A stretch of DNA of 64,000 nt from Streptomyces capitiformicae (GTDB lineage Bacteria; Actinomycetota; Actinomycetes; Streptomycetales; Streptomycetaceae), in NCBI RefSeq assembly GCF_002214185.1, contig NZ_CP022161.1, forward strand, positions 2,231,767-2,295,766. The letters are read 5' to 3'. Position numbers and translations under genes: made by a program. Position 1 is the first letter of the stretch. Every line of letters starts with the position of its first letter. The notes below the pieces were generated by a model. It had not been told where the DNA came from, did not search any database, and was given only the letters and a program-made list of their open reading frames with translations. Shown piece after piece: positions 26,467-35,058 of this stretch.

Positions 26467-27714
26467 GTGCAAGGAGCTGGTCTGGGCAGAGGGGGGAGCA
26501 GCCCGTACTTCTTCCTCAGCTACGCGCACACGCCGAATCATGACTCGGGTGGCGCCGACCCCAACATATGGGTGCGGAAGCTGTACGACGGTCTGTGCGA
26601 GCACATCATGGAGCTGACCGACCTCCCACGGGGGGCCAAGGTCGGATTCCTGGACCAGGGCATGGCGGTGGGCACCAAGTGGACCGACGAGCTGTCGGTG
26701 AACCTGGCACGCTGCAAGGTGTTCGTGCCGCTGTACTCGCCGCGGTACTTCATCAGTGAGCAGTGCGGCCGCGAGTGGTGGGCCTTCTCCCAGCGCCAGG
26801 TCAACCAGCGGGCGCGCGGCGGCGCCCAGCGGGAGAACGCGATCATCCCCGCGTTATGGGTGCCCGTGGAGCCCGCGCAGATGCCGCAGGTGGCGAGGGA
26901 CCTGCAGTTCAACCACGCCACCTTCGGGCAGGACTACGCGGACGAGGGCTTCTACGGGCTGACCAAACTGCGCTACCTCCAGGACGAGTACGAGCGGGCC
27001 GTGTACCGGCTGGCCAAACAGATCGTGCGGGTGGCGAAGGAGACCGATCTGGACGAGGGCCAGATCTCCAAGGACTACGAGTCGCAGCCCGCCGCGTTCG
27101 GCTCCAAGGAGCATCCACCGGAGTTCGACATATCGGTGCTCGCCTGCACCCGTTCGGAACTGCCGCCGGGCCGCCGGCCGGACTACTACGGGGACCGTCC
27201 GCACGACTGGAACCCGTACCACCCGGAGGCGACCCTGCCGCTCGGCGACCACGCGGCCGACCTCGTGCGCACCATGGACTACAAGGTGAACGTCGAGGTC
27301 CTCGACGACAGCACCCGCATGCTCCAGGGGATGACGGCCCAGGCGCCCGGGCTCATGCTGCTCGACCGGTGGGCGCTGCAGTCCAAGCGGGGCAAGGAGC
27401 TCATGGGCAGGCTGTGCGGGGAGAAACGGCCCTGGATCAGTGTCATGGCCCCGCGGCACAAGGACGACATCGTCTCCGCCGAGAAGGAACAGGAGCTCGA
27501 CGAGCTCACGTACCGGACGCTGATCTCACGGATGGCGGACCGGGCCGGCCACTACTCGGCCAACGGCAGCCTCCGCGATCTGAACGCTTTCGGCACCGAA
27601 CTGCAGCGCGCGGTCTCCTCGGCCGTCTACTACTACTGGGAACACCGCAAGACCTATCCACCGGAGGGACCACCGAGCGAGCCTCCACGGCTGAGGGGAC
27701 CCGACCTGGGTTGA
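26467..27714 (+). CDS. fxsC: FxsC: TIR-like protein of the FxSxx system
   Basis: A 415-aa protein. Residues about 10-190 look like a TIR-like domain: SPYFFLSYAHTPNHD, VGFLDQGMAVGTKWTDEL, and FVPLYSPRYFISEQCGREWW (the Cys-Gly-Arg-Glu-Trp segment is typical of toll/interleukin-like repeats). Residues about 218-395 form the FxsC C-terminal domain (EFDISVLACTRSELPPGRRP). TIR domains often cleave or cyclise NAD+ in immune proteins, or serve as scaffolds; the catalytic Glu cannot be assigned with confidence here. I prefer GTG 26467, after a G-rich stretch; an in-frame upstream start would add 58 residues of poor composition. It follows fxsB by about 190 bases. Confidence 0.85.
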   Translation: MQGAGLGRGGSSPYFFLSYAHTPNHDSGGADPNIWVRKLYDGLCEHIMELTDLPRGAKVGFLDQGMAVGTKWTDELSVNLARCKVFVPLYSPRYFISEQCGREWWAFSQRQVNQRARGGAQRENAIIPALWVPVEPAQMPQVARDLQFNHATFGQDYADEGFYGLTKLRYLQDEYERAVYRLAKQIVRVAKETDLDEGQISKDYESQPAAFGSKEHPPEFDISVLACTRSELPPGRRPDYYGDRPHDWNPYHPEATLPLGDHAADLVRTMDYKVNVEVLDDSTRMLQGMTAQAPGLMLLDRWALQSKRGKELMGRLCGEKRPWISVMAPRHKDDIVSAEKEQELDELTYRTLISRMADRAGHYSANGSLRDLNAFGTELQRAVSSAVYYYWEHRKTYPPEGPPSEPPRLRGPDLG

Positions 27715-27865
27715 GGGGGGTTTCTGAGGGAGTTTGAGAGGGATCTCCATCGGAAACCACCAGCGGGACCCGGGTGACGGACCCCGGCGGCACCACCTGG
27801 CACGACCACCGAAAGGCGCGCGACGAGCGAGGCCGAAACTGGCCGACAGGGCGGAAGGCAGAGGC

Positions 27866-30800
27866 ATGACACAGAGCCGCAACGGCACCGTGATCACGTT
27901 CTACTCGTACAAGGGCGGCACCGGACGGACCATGGCACTGGCCAATGTGGCGTGGATCCTGGCCGCGAACGGACACCGTGTCCTGGCTGTGGACTGGGAC
28001 CTGGAGGCACCCGGCCTCCACAAGTTCTTCCACCCCTTTCTGGACGCCCAGTTGCTGCGAGGGACCCCCGGGCTGATCAACCTGATCGACGAGTACCGCC
28101 GGGAGGCGCTGCGAAATCTGCCCGACCGGGCACCGGACTGGCACCGCAGCTACGCGCGGGTCCGGCCGCACGCGCTCTCCCTGGACTGGGCCTTTCCCGA
28201 CGGCGGCAGCCTGGACTTCCTGTCCGCGGGCAAGCGGCACCGCGACTACCCCATCGTCGGCAACATGGACTGGGACCGTTTCTACGCCAGTTACGGCGGC
28301 GGCCAGTTCTTCGACGCGATGCGCGGCGACATGCAGCGCTACTACGACTACACCCTGATCGACAGCCGTACCGGCCTCAGCGACCTCGCGGACATCTGCA
28401 CCGTCCAGATGCCCAACACGCTCGTCGTCTGCTACACCCTCAGCGAGCAGAGCATCGAGGGCGCCGCCTCCGTCGCCCAGGACATCAAGGAACTCCACCG
28501 CGACAAGGGCATCCGCATCCTGCCCGTCGCCATGCGCATCGACCTGGGCGAGAAGGACAAGCTGGACGCGGGGCGCGCCCGTGCCAGGGAACGTTTCTCC
28601 GGTCTGCCCGCGGGCATGAACGCCGACCAGCTGGCCGACTACTGGGCCTCGACGGAGATCCTCTACCAGCCGTACTACGCCTACGAGGAGATCCTCGCGG
28701 CCTTCGGCGACCCGCCGAAGTCGGCCAACTCCATGCTGAGCGCCTGCGAACGGCTGACCTCGGTCATCACCGAGGAGCGGGTCACCAAACTGCCGCCGAT
28801 CAGCGAGGCGAAGCGGGCCCAGTACAAGAGCGCGTTCACCCGGCAGCGGCCGGTGCCGCTGTCCCAGCTGACGCTCTACTACGTGTCGGAAGACCGGATG
28901 TGGGTGGACTGGCTGGAATCGGTGCTGCGCGGGGCCGGTTTCGAGGTGGTGCCCAAGAACGTCCAGACGATGCCCACGGCGGAGATCGGCGCCGAGGCCA
29001 TGCCCGGCGGGGCGCACCGCGTGCTCGCCGTGCTCTCGCCGAGCTTCGTCGACTCCCGTCGGGCGCGGGCGGCGTGGGACGCGGCCGTGCACTCCGGCGG
29101 TTCGGAGAAGCGGCAGCAGCCGGTGTCCATACGCGTCGACGACGTGCAGCTCAGCCATCCCTTCGCCGTCCGGGGTGTCATCGACCTCAAGGGCCTCAAC
29201 GAGACCCAGGCGTACAGCGCGCTGCTGAACGGCCTCGACCGCCCGGAGGCCGTCTCCACCGTGTCCCCGAGCTCCCGGGGGCTGCGTTTCCCCAGCATCG
29301 GCCGGCGCGTCTCCAACGTTCCGGCCCGCTACCGCTGGTTCACCGGCCGCTCCACGATCCTGGACCGGCTGCGCGAGCAGCTGACCACCGGGCGGCCCGG
29401 GCAGCGCGTACCGCAGGTCCTGCACGGCCTCGGCGGTGTGGGCAAGACGCAGCTCGCACGTGAGTACGCCCACCGGTTCATGGCGGACTACGACCTGGTG
29501 TGGTGGGTCGACGCCGAGCAGCCGGAGCTGGTGCCGCCGAAGCTGGCGGCTCTCGCGCAGCACCTCGGCCTCGGTGTCGGCGAGGACGTGAAGGAGGCCG
29601 CCGAGTCGGTGATCCAGGCCCTCCGGGAGGGGGAGCCGTTCGAGCGCTGGCTGTTGATCTTCGACAACGTCGAGGACCTGGACAAGGTGCTCAACAGTTT
29701 CCCGGAGTACACCGGTCCCGTCCCCGACCACGTCTACGGCCACATCCTGGTCACCACCCGTACCCGGCCCACGCTGCCCAAGGTCCAGCCGTTGGAGGTG
29801 GAGGTCTTCACCCGCGAGGAGAGCGTGGAGCACCTGTGCCGCCGGGTCCCGGGGCTGAGCGAGGAGGACGGCGGGCTGGTCGCCGACGCAGTGGGGGACC
29901 TGCCGCTGGCCATCGAGGTCGCGGCGGCCTGGCTGGAGGCGACGGCCACGCCCGTCGACGAGTACATCGAGCAGCTGCGCGAACAGTCCACCCAGGTGCT
30001 CTCCGTCAAGGAGGCCGTGCAGGCCGTGGAGTATCCGAGGTCCGTCGGCGCCACCTGGAACATCTCCATCAACCGGCTCCGCGACGAGTCACCGGCCGCC
30101 GCCCGCCTCCTCGAACTCTGCGCCTTCTTCGCCGCCGAGCCCATCTCCATGAGCCTCATCGGCAGCGACGCGATGATCAGGGCCCTGCTCCCGTACGACA
30201 AGGATCTGCGCGCCCGCTACATGCTCGGCCGCGTCACCCAGGCACTGAACCGTTTCGCGTTGGCCAAGGTCGACTCGACCGACAACTCGATCCAGGTGCA
30301 CCGGCTCGTGCAGGCCGCCGTCCGCGACGGCATGGACGAACTGAAGTACGACGACACCATCCACGAGGTGCACCGCATCCTCGCCGCCGCCCGGCCGCCC
30401 GAGGAGGCCCTGGACGACCCCGCGCAGTGGCCCGGTTACGAGGTGATCTGGCCGCATCTGACGCCCTCCAACATCCGGAACTGCTCGGAGGAGGACCCGC
30501 GGCAGCTGATGGTCTACCGCGTCCGCTATCTGTGGAAGCGCGGCGACCTGCACGCCGCCCGCACCCTGAGCACCCAGCTCAACGAGTTCTGGTCGGGCGA
30601 GTTCCCGGACGCGACCGACGAGCAGATCCTCAACCTCCGCTTCGAACTGGCGAACGTGCTGCGCTCACAGGGGCAGTACCAGGACGCTCTCGACCTGGAC
30701 GAGAAGACCCTCGCCGACCAGCGGCAACTGCTCGGCGAGAACCACCCGAGCATCCTGATCACCTCCGGCAGCTTCGCCGCCGACCTCAGGGCGGTGGGCC

Positions 30801-31837
30801 GCTTCAAGGAGGCGCTGGAACTGGACCAGCTGATCTACCGGGGCTTCCGCGAGATCTTCGGCGAGGACCACCCCCGCACCTTGTCCGCCGCCAACAACCT
30901 CGCCATCGACTACCGGCTGGCCGGCGACAGCGAACCCGCCCGGCAGCTCGACGACGACACGGTCCGCCGCCGCACCGCACTGCTCGGCCCGCTGCACCCC
31001 TACACCCTGACCACCAAGGGGCATCACGCCCGTGACCTGCGGGAACTGGGCGACTACAAGAACTCGGTGGAGATCCTGCGCGAGGTGCGCGAGGGCTTCA
31101 AACAGGTCATGAACCCGAACGTGCCCGAGGTGCTGCGGGTCGACAAGAGCCTCGCGGTCTCCCTGCGCAAGGACGGCCAGATCGCGGAGGCGCTGCGGAT
31201 CACCCAGGAGACCTGGGAGACGTACGCCCTCTACCGCGACCGGTACGGCAACACGATCCCCGAGGCCCTGGCCTGCCGGCTCAATCTCGCCGCCGACTAC
31301 TTCGCCACGGATCCCGAGAACGGCGCGGCCCAGGCGATCGAGCTGGCCAACAAGGTGCTGGAGAGGTACAAGGAGATCTTCGGCCCCGAGCACCCGTTCG
31401 TCATGTACTGCCTCAACAACCTCTCCATCTACCACCGGGCCATGGGCGAGGCGGAGAAGGCCGCCGAACTGAGCGAGCAGGCCCGCGACGCCCTCGCGGA
31501 GGCCCTCGGGGACCACCACCCGGCCGTACTGTGCGCCGGGCTCAACCTCGCCAACGCGTACGGGGACATGGGGCTCCCCGACCGCGCCGAACGGTGGGAA
31601 CGCCTGGCCATGGAGGGTCTCCGCCGCCGGTTCGGCGCCAACCACCCCGATGTCCTGGTCAGCACCGGCAACCTGGCCATCACCCTCCGGGACATGCGCC
31701 GCCAGGAGGAGGCCGAACGGCTCCAGCAACAGGCGGAGTCCAGGGCCTCCCAAGTCCTCGGCGACACCCACCCGGTCACCGAGTCCATCCGCGTCTGGCG
31801 GCGCGTGGGCAGGGACCTGGAGCCGCAGCAGACGTAA
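27866..31837 (+). CDS. FxSxx-system ParA-like/TIR/NB-ARC/TPR protein
   Basis: A 1323-aa multidomain protein. Domains in order are a ParA/MinD-like NTPase with FYSYKGGTGRTMALANVA (about residues 12-29; the usual P-loop Lys is Arg), a TIR-like domain from about 335 (LTLYYVSEDRMWVDWLESV), an NB-ARC NTPase with GLGGVGKTQLA near 520 and ILVTTRTRPTLP near 630, and about eight tetratricopeptide units from about 930 to the end (LRSQGQYQDALDLDEKTLAD and successors). This is the architecture of STAND signalling proteins that oligomerise on sensing a ligand. Linked to a modified-peptide operon, it could sense or act on the peptide; that is inference. ATG 27866 follows GAAGGCAGAGGC; the longer frame adds 44 basic residues. 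Confidence 0.92.
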   Translation: MTQSRNGTVITFYSYKGGTGRTMALANVAWILAANGHRVLAVDWDLEAPGLHKFFHPFLDAQLLRGTPGLINLIDEYRREALRNLPDRAPDWHRSYARVRPHALSLDWAFPDGGSLDFLSAGKRHRDYPIVGNMDWDRFYASYGGGQFFDAMRGDMQRYYDYTLIDSRTGLSDLADICTVQMPNTLVVCYTLSEQSIEGAASVAQDIKELHRDKGIRILPVAMRIDLGEKDKLDAGRARARERFSGLPAGMNADQLADYWASTEILYQPYYAYEEILAAFGDPPKSANSMLSACERLTSVITEERVTKLPPISEAKRAQYKSAFTRQRPVPLSQLTLYYVSEDRMWVDWLESVLRGAGFEVVPKNVQTMPTAEIGAEAMPGGAHRVLAVLSPSFVDSRRARAAWDAAVHSGGSEKRQQPVSIRVDDVQLSHPFAVRGVIDLKGLNETQAYSALLNGLDRPEAVSTVSPSSRGLRFPSIGRRVSNVPARYRWFTGRSTILDRLREQLTTGRPGQRVPQVLHGLGGVGKTQLAREYAHRFMADYDLVWWVDAEQPELVPPKLAALAQHLGLGVGEDVKEAAESVIQALREGEPFERWLLIFDNVEDLDKVLNSFPEYTGPVPDHVYGHILVTTRTRPTLPKVQPLEVEVFTREESVEHLCRRVPGLSEEDGGLVADAVGDLPLAIEVAAAWLEATATPVDEYIEQLREQSTQVLSVKEAVQAVEYPRSVGATWNISINRLRDESPAAARLLELCAFFAAEPISMSLIGSDAMIRALLPYDKDLRARYMLGRVTQALNRFALAKVDSTDNSIQVHRLVQAAVRDGMDELKYDDTIHEVHRILAAARPPEEALDDPAQWPGYEVIWPHLTPSNIRNCSEEDPRQLMVYRVRYLWKRGDLHAARTLSTQLNEFWSGEFPDATDEQILNLRFELANVLRSQGQYQDALDLDEKTLADQRQLLGENHPSILITSGSFAADLRAVGRFKEALELDQLIYRGFREIFGEDHPRTLSAANNLAIDYRLAGDSEPARQLDDDTVRRRTALLGPLHPYTLTTKGHHARDLRELGDYKNSVEILREVREGFKQVMNPNVPEVLRVDKSLAVSLRKDGQIAEALRITQETWETYALYRDRYGNTIPEALACRLNLAADYFATDPENGAAQAIELANKVLERYKEIFGPEHPFVMYCLNNLSIYHRAMGEAEKAAELSEQARDALAEALGDHHPAVLCAGLNLANAYGDMGLPDRAERWERLAMEGLRRRFGANHPDVLVSTGNLAITLRDMRRQEEAERLQQQAESRASQVLGDTHPVTESIRVWRRVGRDLEPQQT

Positions 31838-31888
31838 GACCCGGGCACGCTGCGGGGCGGGGTCTGCCTTCGGCGCAGGCCCTATCCC

Positions 31889-31973
31889 GCGGCCCAGTTC
31901 AGGACGCGGCCCAGTTCAGGACGCGGCCCAGTTCAGGACGCGGCCCAGTTCAGGACGCGGCCCAGTTCAGGAC
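31889..31973 (+). repeat. five tandem copies of a 17-bp unit at a gene end
   Basis: GCGGCCCAGTTCAGGAC is repeated exactly five times (31889, 31906, 31923, 31940, 31957). The stop codon of the minus-strand hydrolase gene lies in the fourth copy. Because 17 is not a multiple of three, adding or losing copies inside the gene would alter the protein end, whereas copies beyond the stop are neutral. Confidence 0.95.
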
Positions 31974-32819
31974 GCGGGTCAGGACTTCCAGCGCGGCGAA
32001 GTGGGCGGCGTCCGGTTCGATCTCGACTTCCGCGTCCGGGATGTTCCGGCCGAGCCAGCGGGTGTGCTCGACGGGGGCGAAGATGTCGTCCTCGCCGTGC
32101 CAGAGTTTCACGGGGGTGTTGATCCAGCCCAGCTCGAAGCCCCACCCCGTGCTGAACGCCATCACGTCGTCCACCCAGCCGTCGGGCGAACTGCGCAGCC
32201 CCTCCGCGAAGTTGCGCTCCAGCATGTGCTGGATCCCGGCGTCCGCGACGACCCGCCGGTCGGGCTCGGGAAGTCTGCTGGTCATCTCGGCGATCGACGC
32301 GGCCGGGTCGGCGAGGATCGACCGTGAGCGGCGCCCGAGCGTCGCGGTCACCCGGCTCCGGCCGATGTCGGCGTTGACATACTCACGCACGTTCGACTCG
32401 GTCATGCCTTCAAACCAGTCGAGCCCGGGGGCGTCCCTGGGGGCGAGACTCACCAGCGCGCCCACCCGTGTCGTCCGTTCCGGCAGCAGCGCGGCGCAGG
32501 CCAGCGCGTGCGGGGCACCCCCCGAGCGACCGACCACGGCGAAGCGGTCGATGTCCAGGGCATCCGCGATGCACCGCACATCGGCGGCGGCCGCGCTCAC
32601 CGTGCGGCCCGGCAGTCGGTCCGAATCGCCGTATCCGGGGCGGTCGAAGGCGATCAGCCGGATGCCCAGGTGGTACAGCAGCGTCTCGCGCGGCGCGGGG
32701 CCGAGCCGGCTGCCGGGGGTGCCGTGCAGCAGGAACACCGGTCGGCCGGACGGATCCCCGTACTGCTCCACCGCCAGCCGTCGCCCGTCCGACGTACGGG
32801 TACGCACCGTTCGCTGCAT
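31950..32819 (-). CDS. alpha/beta-fold hydrolase
   Basis: A 289-aa hydrolase. FLLHGTPGSRLGPAPRETLL gives the oxyanion region, VVGRSGGAPHALA holds the nucleophile Ser, WHGEDDIFAPVEHT the Asp and PDAAHFAALE the His. The lid-like middle has no specific signature, so the substrate is unknown. The last residues RVLNWAAS are encoded by a 17-bp tandem repeat that includes the stop. Of three candidate ATGs I choose 32819 because CAGGGG lies about 7 bases upstream; 32825 and 32861 would add 2 and 14 residues. Confidence 0.85.
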   Translation of the reverse strand: MQRTVRTRTSDGRRLAVEQYGDPSGRPVFLLHGTPGSRLGPAPRETLLYHLGIRLIAFDRPGYGDSDRLPGRTVSAAAADVRCIADALDIDRFAVVGRSGGAPHALACAALLPERTTRVGALVSLAPRDAPGLDWFEGMTESNVREYVNADIGRSRVTATLGRRSRSILADPAASIAEMTSRLPEPDRRVVADAGIQHMLERNFAEGLRSSPDGWVDDVMAFSTGWGFELGWINTPVKLWHGEDDIFAPVEHTRWLGRNIPDAEVEIEPDAAHFAALEVLTRVLNWAAS

Positions 32820-32861
32820 CGCCATCCCCTGTCGTCCCGTTGCGCCCATGTGTCCCGCCAA

Positions 32862-33335
32862 TCCCCGCCGTCAACGGTCGTCAACCACCGCGGCGGGCAT
32901 GGGCTTCGGGCCGCGTCCGCCTTCGGCGGGGAGCACCGGGGGAGGTCACCTCCACGAGCACCGGGGGCGCGCAGGCCGACGGCGGCTCGGGGCTGGGTGG
33001 TGTGCGGCCGCACGAGCGCGCCGCGGTCCAGGCCGACATGGGCGTACGGCGAACCACGGCCGTACGACCCGGGATCATGTGCTCGCGGATCACGCGCTGT
33101 TCGAACGCACCGGGCATGACGGCCGGTTCCCGTGACGTTCCGTCGGCCGTCGGCTTGATCCCCCTCACCGGCGGACGTCCGTGCTGGTCGCCAACTCCCC
33201 CATTCGGCCAGTATGCAGCCGGACGGCCACCCGGCCCAGACCGCGTAAGGCTCCGAGCCCGGTAGTCGGCGGGTCTTCACGACGAACACGCCCCGCCTAC
33301 ACGTACGGGCGCCGCATCGCCGCGTACGGACCCCG
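32862..33335. other. 474-base gap, nothing assigned
   Basis: Several overlapping frames exist on both strands, but none has a recognisable domain, start site or composition that favours it. It lies downstream of the minus-strand ATPase, where a DUF397- or helix-turn-helix-type partner is often found in Streptomyces; I could not find one. Confidence 0.4.
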
Positions 33336-33788
33336 CTACACCGCCACCAGCGGTGCGTCCTCGCGCCATTTGAGGATCTTGTCGAAGCTGACCACCGCGC
33401 CGCCCCGGCCCGGTTTGTTGCCGATGTGGACGTGGTCGGCGAGTTCACGGATGAGACCGAGGCCGCGGCCGTGCTCGGCGTCGGCGTGGGCGGGCACCGG
33501 GCGGACCGGTGGGCGGTGCGGGAAGCCGGGGCCGGAGTCGGCCACCTCGATACGGCACTTCTCGCCGTCCAGATAGGCGGTGACCCGGTACGCCTCCGAG
33601 GTGCCGCCCGCCGAGGCTGCTCCGCCGTGCTCGACGGCGTTGGCACAGGCCTCGCTGAGGGCGACGGAAAGGTCGTAGGACACGTCCGGGTCGACGCCCG
33701 CGGTCTCCATCGTGCCGAGCAGCAGCCGCCGGGCGAGCGGCACGCTCGCAGCCTCACGCCGCAAATGGAGTGACCACCAGATGCTCAT
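33336..33788 (-). CDS. anti-sigma-factor-type ATP-binding protein
   Basis: A 150-aa GHKL-fold protein: ALSEACANAVEHGG (N box, about residues 42-55), IEVADSGPGFPHRP (G1) and HGRGLGLIRELADHV (G2). All the ATP-binding boxes are present, unlike several degenerate homologues. It probably binds an anti-anti-sigma factor or sigma factor; no partner gene is next to it. ATG 33788. Confidence 0.87.
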   Translation of the reverse strand: MSIWWSLHLRREAASVPLARRLLLGTMETAGVDPDVSYDLSVALSEACANAVEHGGAASAGGTSEAYRVTAYLDGEKCRIEVADSGPGFPHRPPVRPVPAHADAEHGRGLGLIRELADHVHIGNKPGRGGAVVSFDKILKWREDAPLVAV

Positions 33789-33963
33789 GCTCCAGCCTCC
33801 CGGCCGCGGCTCGACATACCGTTACGTATTGCCACGGAGGCCGTCGCGCAATCGCCCGGAACCGGTCCTGCCGTCCGAACGGCGGATGCGTGCCCGTCAC
33901 AATCGGTGTATGCGGAGCGAAATCTTCCTGATCACCGGTCTCACTCTGCACTCCTGGCCACCG

Positions 33964-34045
33964 AAAAGGGGCGCGGGGCTGTTTCGATGTGCGGCTCCGC
34001 CGCGTGGGCGCGATCAATCACAGCCGACCCGCAGCCGCCAAACGT
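33964..34045 (+). repeat. dispersed Streptomyces-type GC-rich repeat
   Basis: The stretch AAAAGGGGCGCGGGGCTGTT...GTGCGGCTCCGCCGCGTGGGCGCGA... followed by CCCGCAGCCGCCAAACG resembles a repeat I know from many Streptomyces intergenic regions. It lies in the 333-base gap between the divergent ATPase and membrane-protein genes, which has no gene. Confidence 0.4.
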
Positions 34046-34121
34046 GAGAAACACCCCACCCCCTGACGCGCATGCACCCGGCGCACCGGGCGGGACCCCC
34101 CGATGGGATGATGGCCCCGCC

Positions 34122-34949
34122 ATGACTGCCCCCCACCCACGCCGGCCGGGCGCCCCGCGCCGGTCGCACGCCGGAGGTGATCTCCGGGTTCTGCGGGCCG
34201 CGGTGTTCGCCGCGGTCTGCGTCGTGCTGGCCGGGGTCGGTCACTCGTTCGCCTCGTGCGCGACGGTCCCGCTGTGGACGCTCGGCGTCGGATTCGTGGG
34301 GGTCTTCGCCGTGGCGGCCGTGCTGGCCGGCCGGGAGCGCTCACTGCCGGGCATCGCGGCGGTCCTGGCCGTGGGCCAGACCGTGCTGCACACCCTGTTC
34401 GGGCTGGGCCAGCACGGGACGACGGCCACGGCGTCCACCGCGTCGAAGGCCGCCGAGGCCATGGACGCGGCCCTCGTCGAACGCGCCGCCCGGTTCGTGT
34501 GCGGGACGACCGCCGCCGCGCTGAGCCCCGCGCAGGCCAGGCAGATCCTCGTCGACGCCGGAGTGGGCACACACATCGCGCACCACCCGGCGGACGCCAT
34601 GGCGACCGCGCCGGACTCCTCGGCGGCCCTCCTGCCGTCCCTGCCCATGCTGCTCGGGCACGTGCTCGCGGCCGTCGCCGCCGGATGGCTGCTCCGCCAC
34701 GGCGACCTGGCGCTGCTGCGCCTCGTCCGGCTGTCGGACGAGGAACCGCTCGCGGGGTCCGTACGGTCCCTGCGCGGGGCGCTCGCGCTGGCGCGGGCCC
34801 TGCGGTCCGGGCTCCCGGTCGCGCCGGACGCCGTATCGCGCGCCCCTCGTACCACGTACGCCGTCCCGCCCGCCCTGCGTACGACCGCCCTCCACCACAC
34901 GCTGATCCGGCGCGGCCCGCCGACCGCCGGGCTCGCCCTCGCCGCCTGA
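34122..34949 (+). CDS. integral membrane protein of the copper cluster
   Basis: A 275-aa protein with about five hydrophobic segments: AAVFAAVCVVLAGVGHSFAS, LGVGFVGVFAVAAVLAG, IAAVLAVGQTVLHTLFGLG, LLPSLPMLLGHVLAAVAAGW and a weaker one. Conserved His residues occur in GHSF, LHTLFGLGQH, HIAHHPAD and LLGHV, which could bind metal. No named domain was recognised. It precedes ycnI-like, sco1-like, PCuAC and copCD genes on the same strand, so a role in copper handling or oxidase assembly is likely from context. Confidence 0.8.
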   Translation: MTAPHPRRPGAPRRSHAGGDLRVLRAAVFAAVCVVLAGVGHSFASCATVPLWTLGVGFVGVFAVAAVLAGRERSLPGIAAVLAVGQTVLHTLFGLGQHGTTATASTASKAAEAMDAALVERAARFVCGTTAAALSPAQARQILVDAGVGTHIAHHPADAMATAPDSSAALLPSLPMLLGHVLAAVAAGWLLRHGDLALLRLVRLSDEEPLAGSVRSLRGALALARALRSGLPVAPDAVSRAPRTTYAVPPALRTTALHHTLIRRGPPTAGLALAA

Positions 34950-35058
34950 CACGACGGCCTGCTCACTCCACACATCCGGGGACGCCGTCGTGCGGCACAC
35001 ACGCGCACACGCGTGTACCCCTGTTCTCTTCCTCACTCACTGTGGAGTGTCACCAGCC

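Noticed and set aside
27506..29833. A 775-codon minus-strand frame opposite fxsC and the TPR protein
   Set aside because: Antisense to two genes with clear domains; no motif of its own, and long antisense frames are expected at this GC content.
31889..31973. Short regular repeats that might suggest a CRISPR array
   Set aside because: The units are directly adjacent with no spacers and no cas genes are present; it is a simple tandem repeat.
32881..33168. A 95-codon minus-strand frame as a partner of the anti-sigma ATPase
   Set aside because: It does not resemble DUF397, helix-turn-helix or STAS proteins, and its start lacks a ribosome-binding site.
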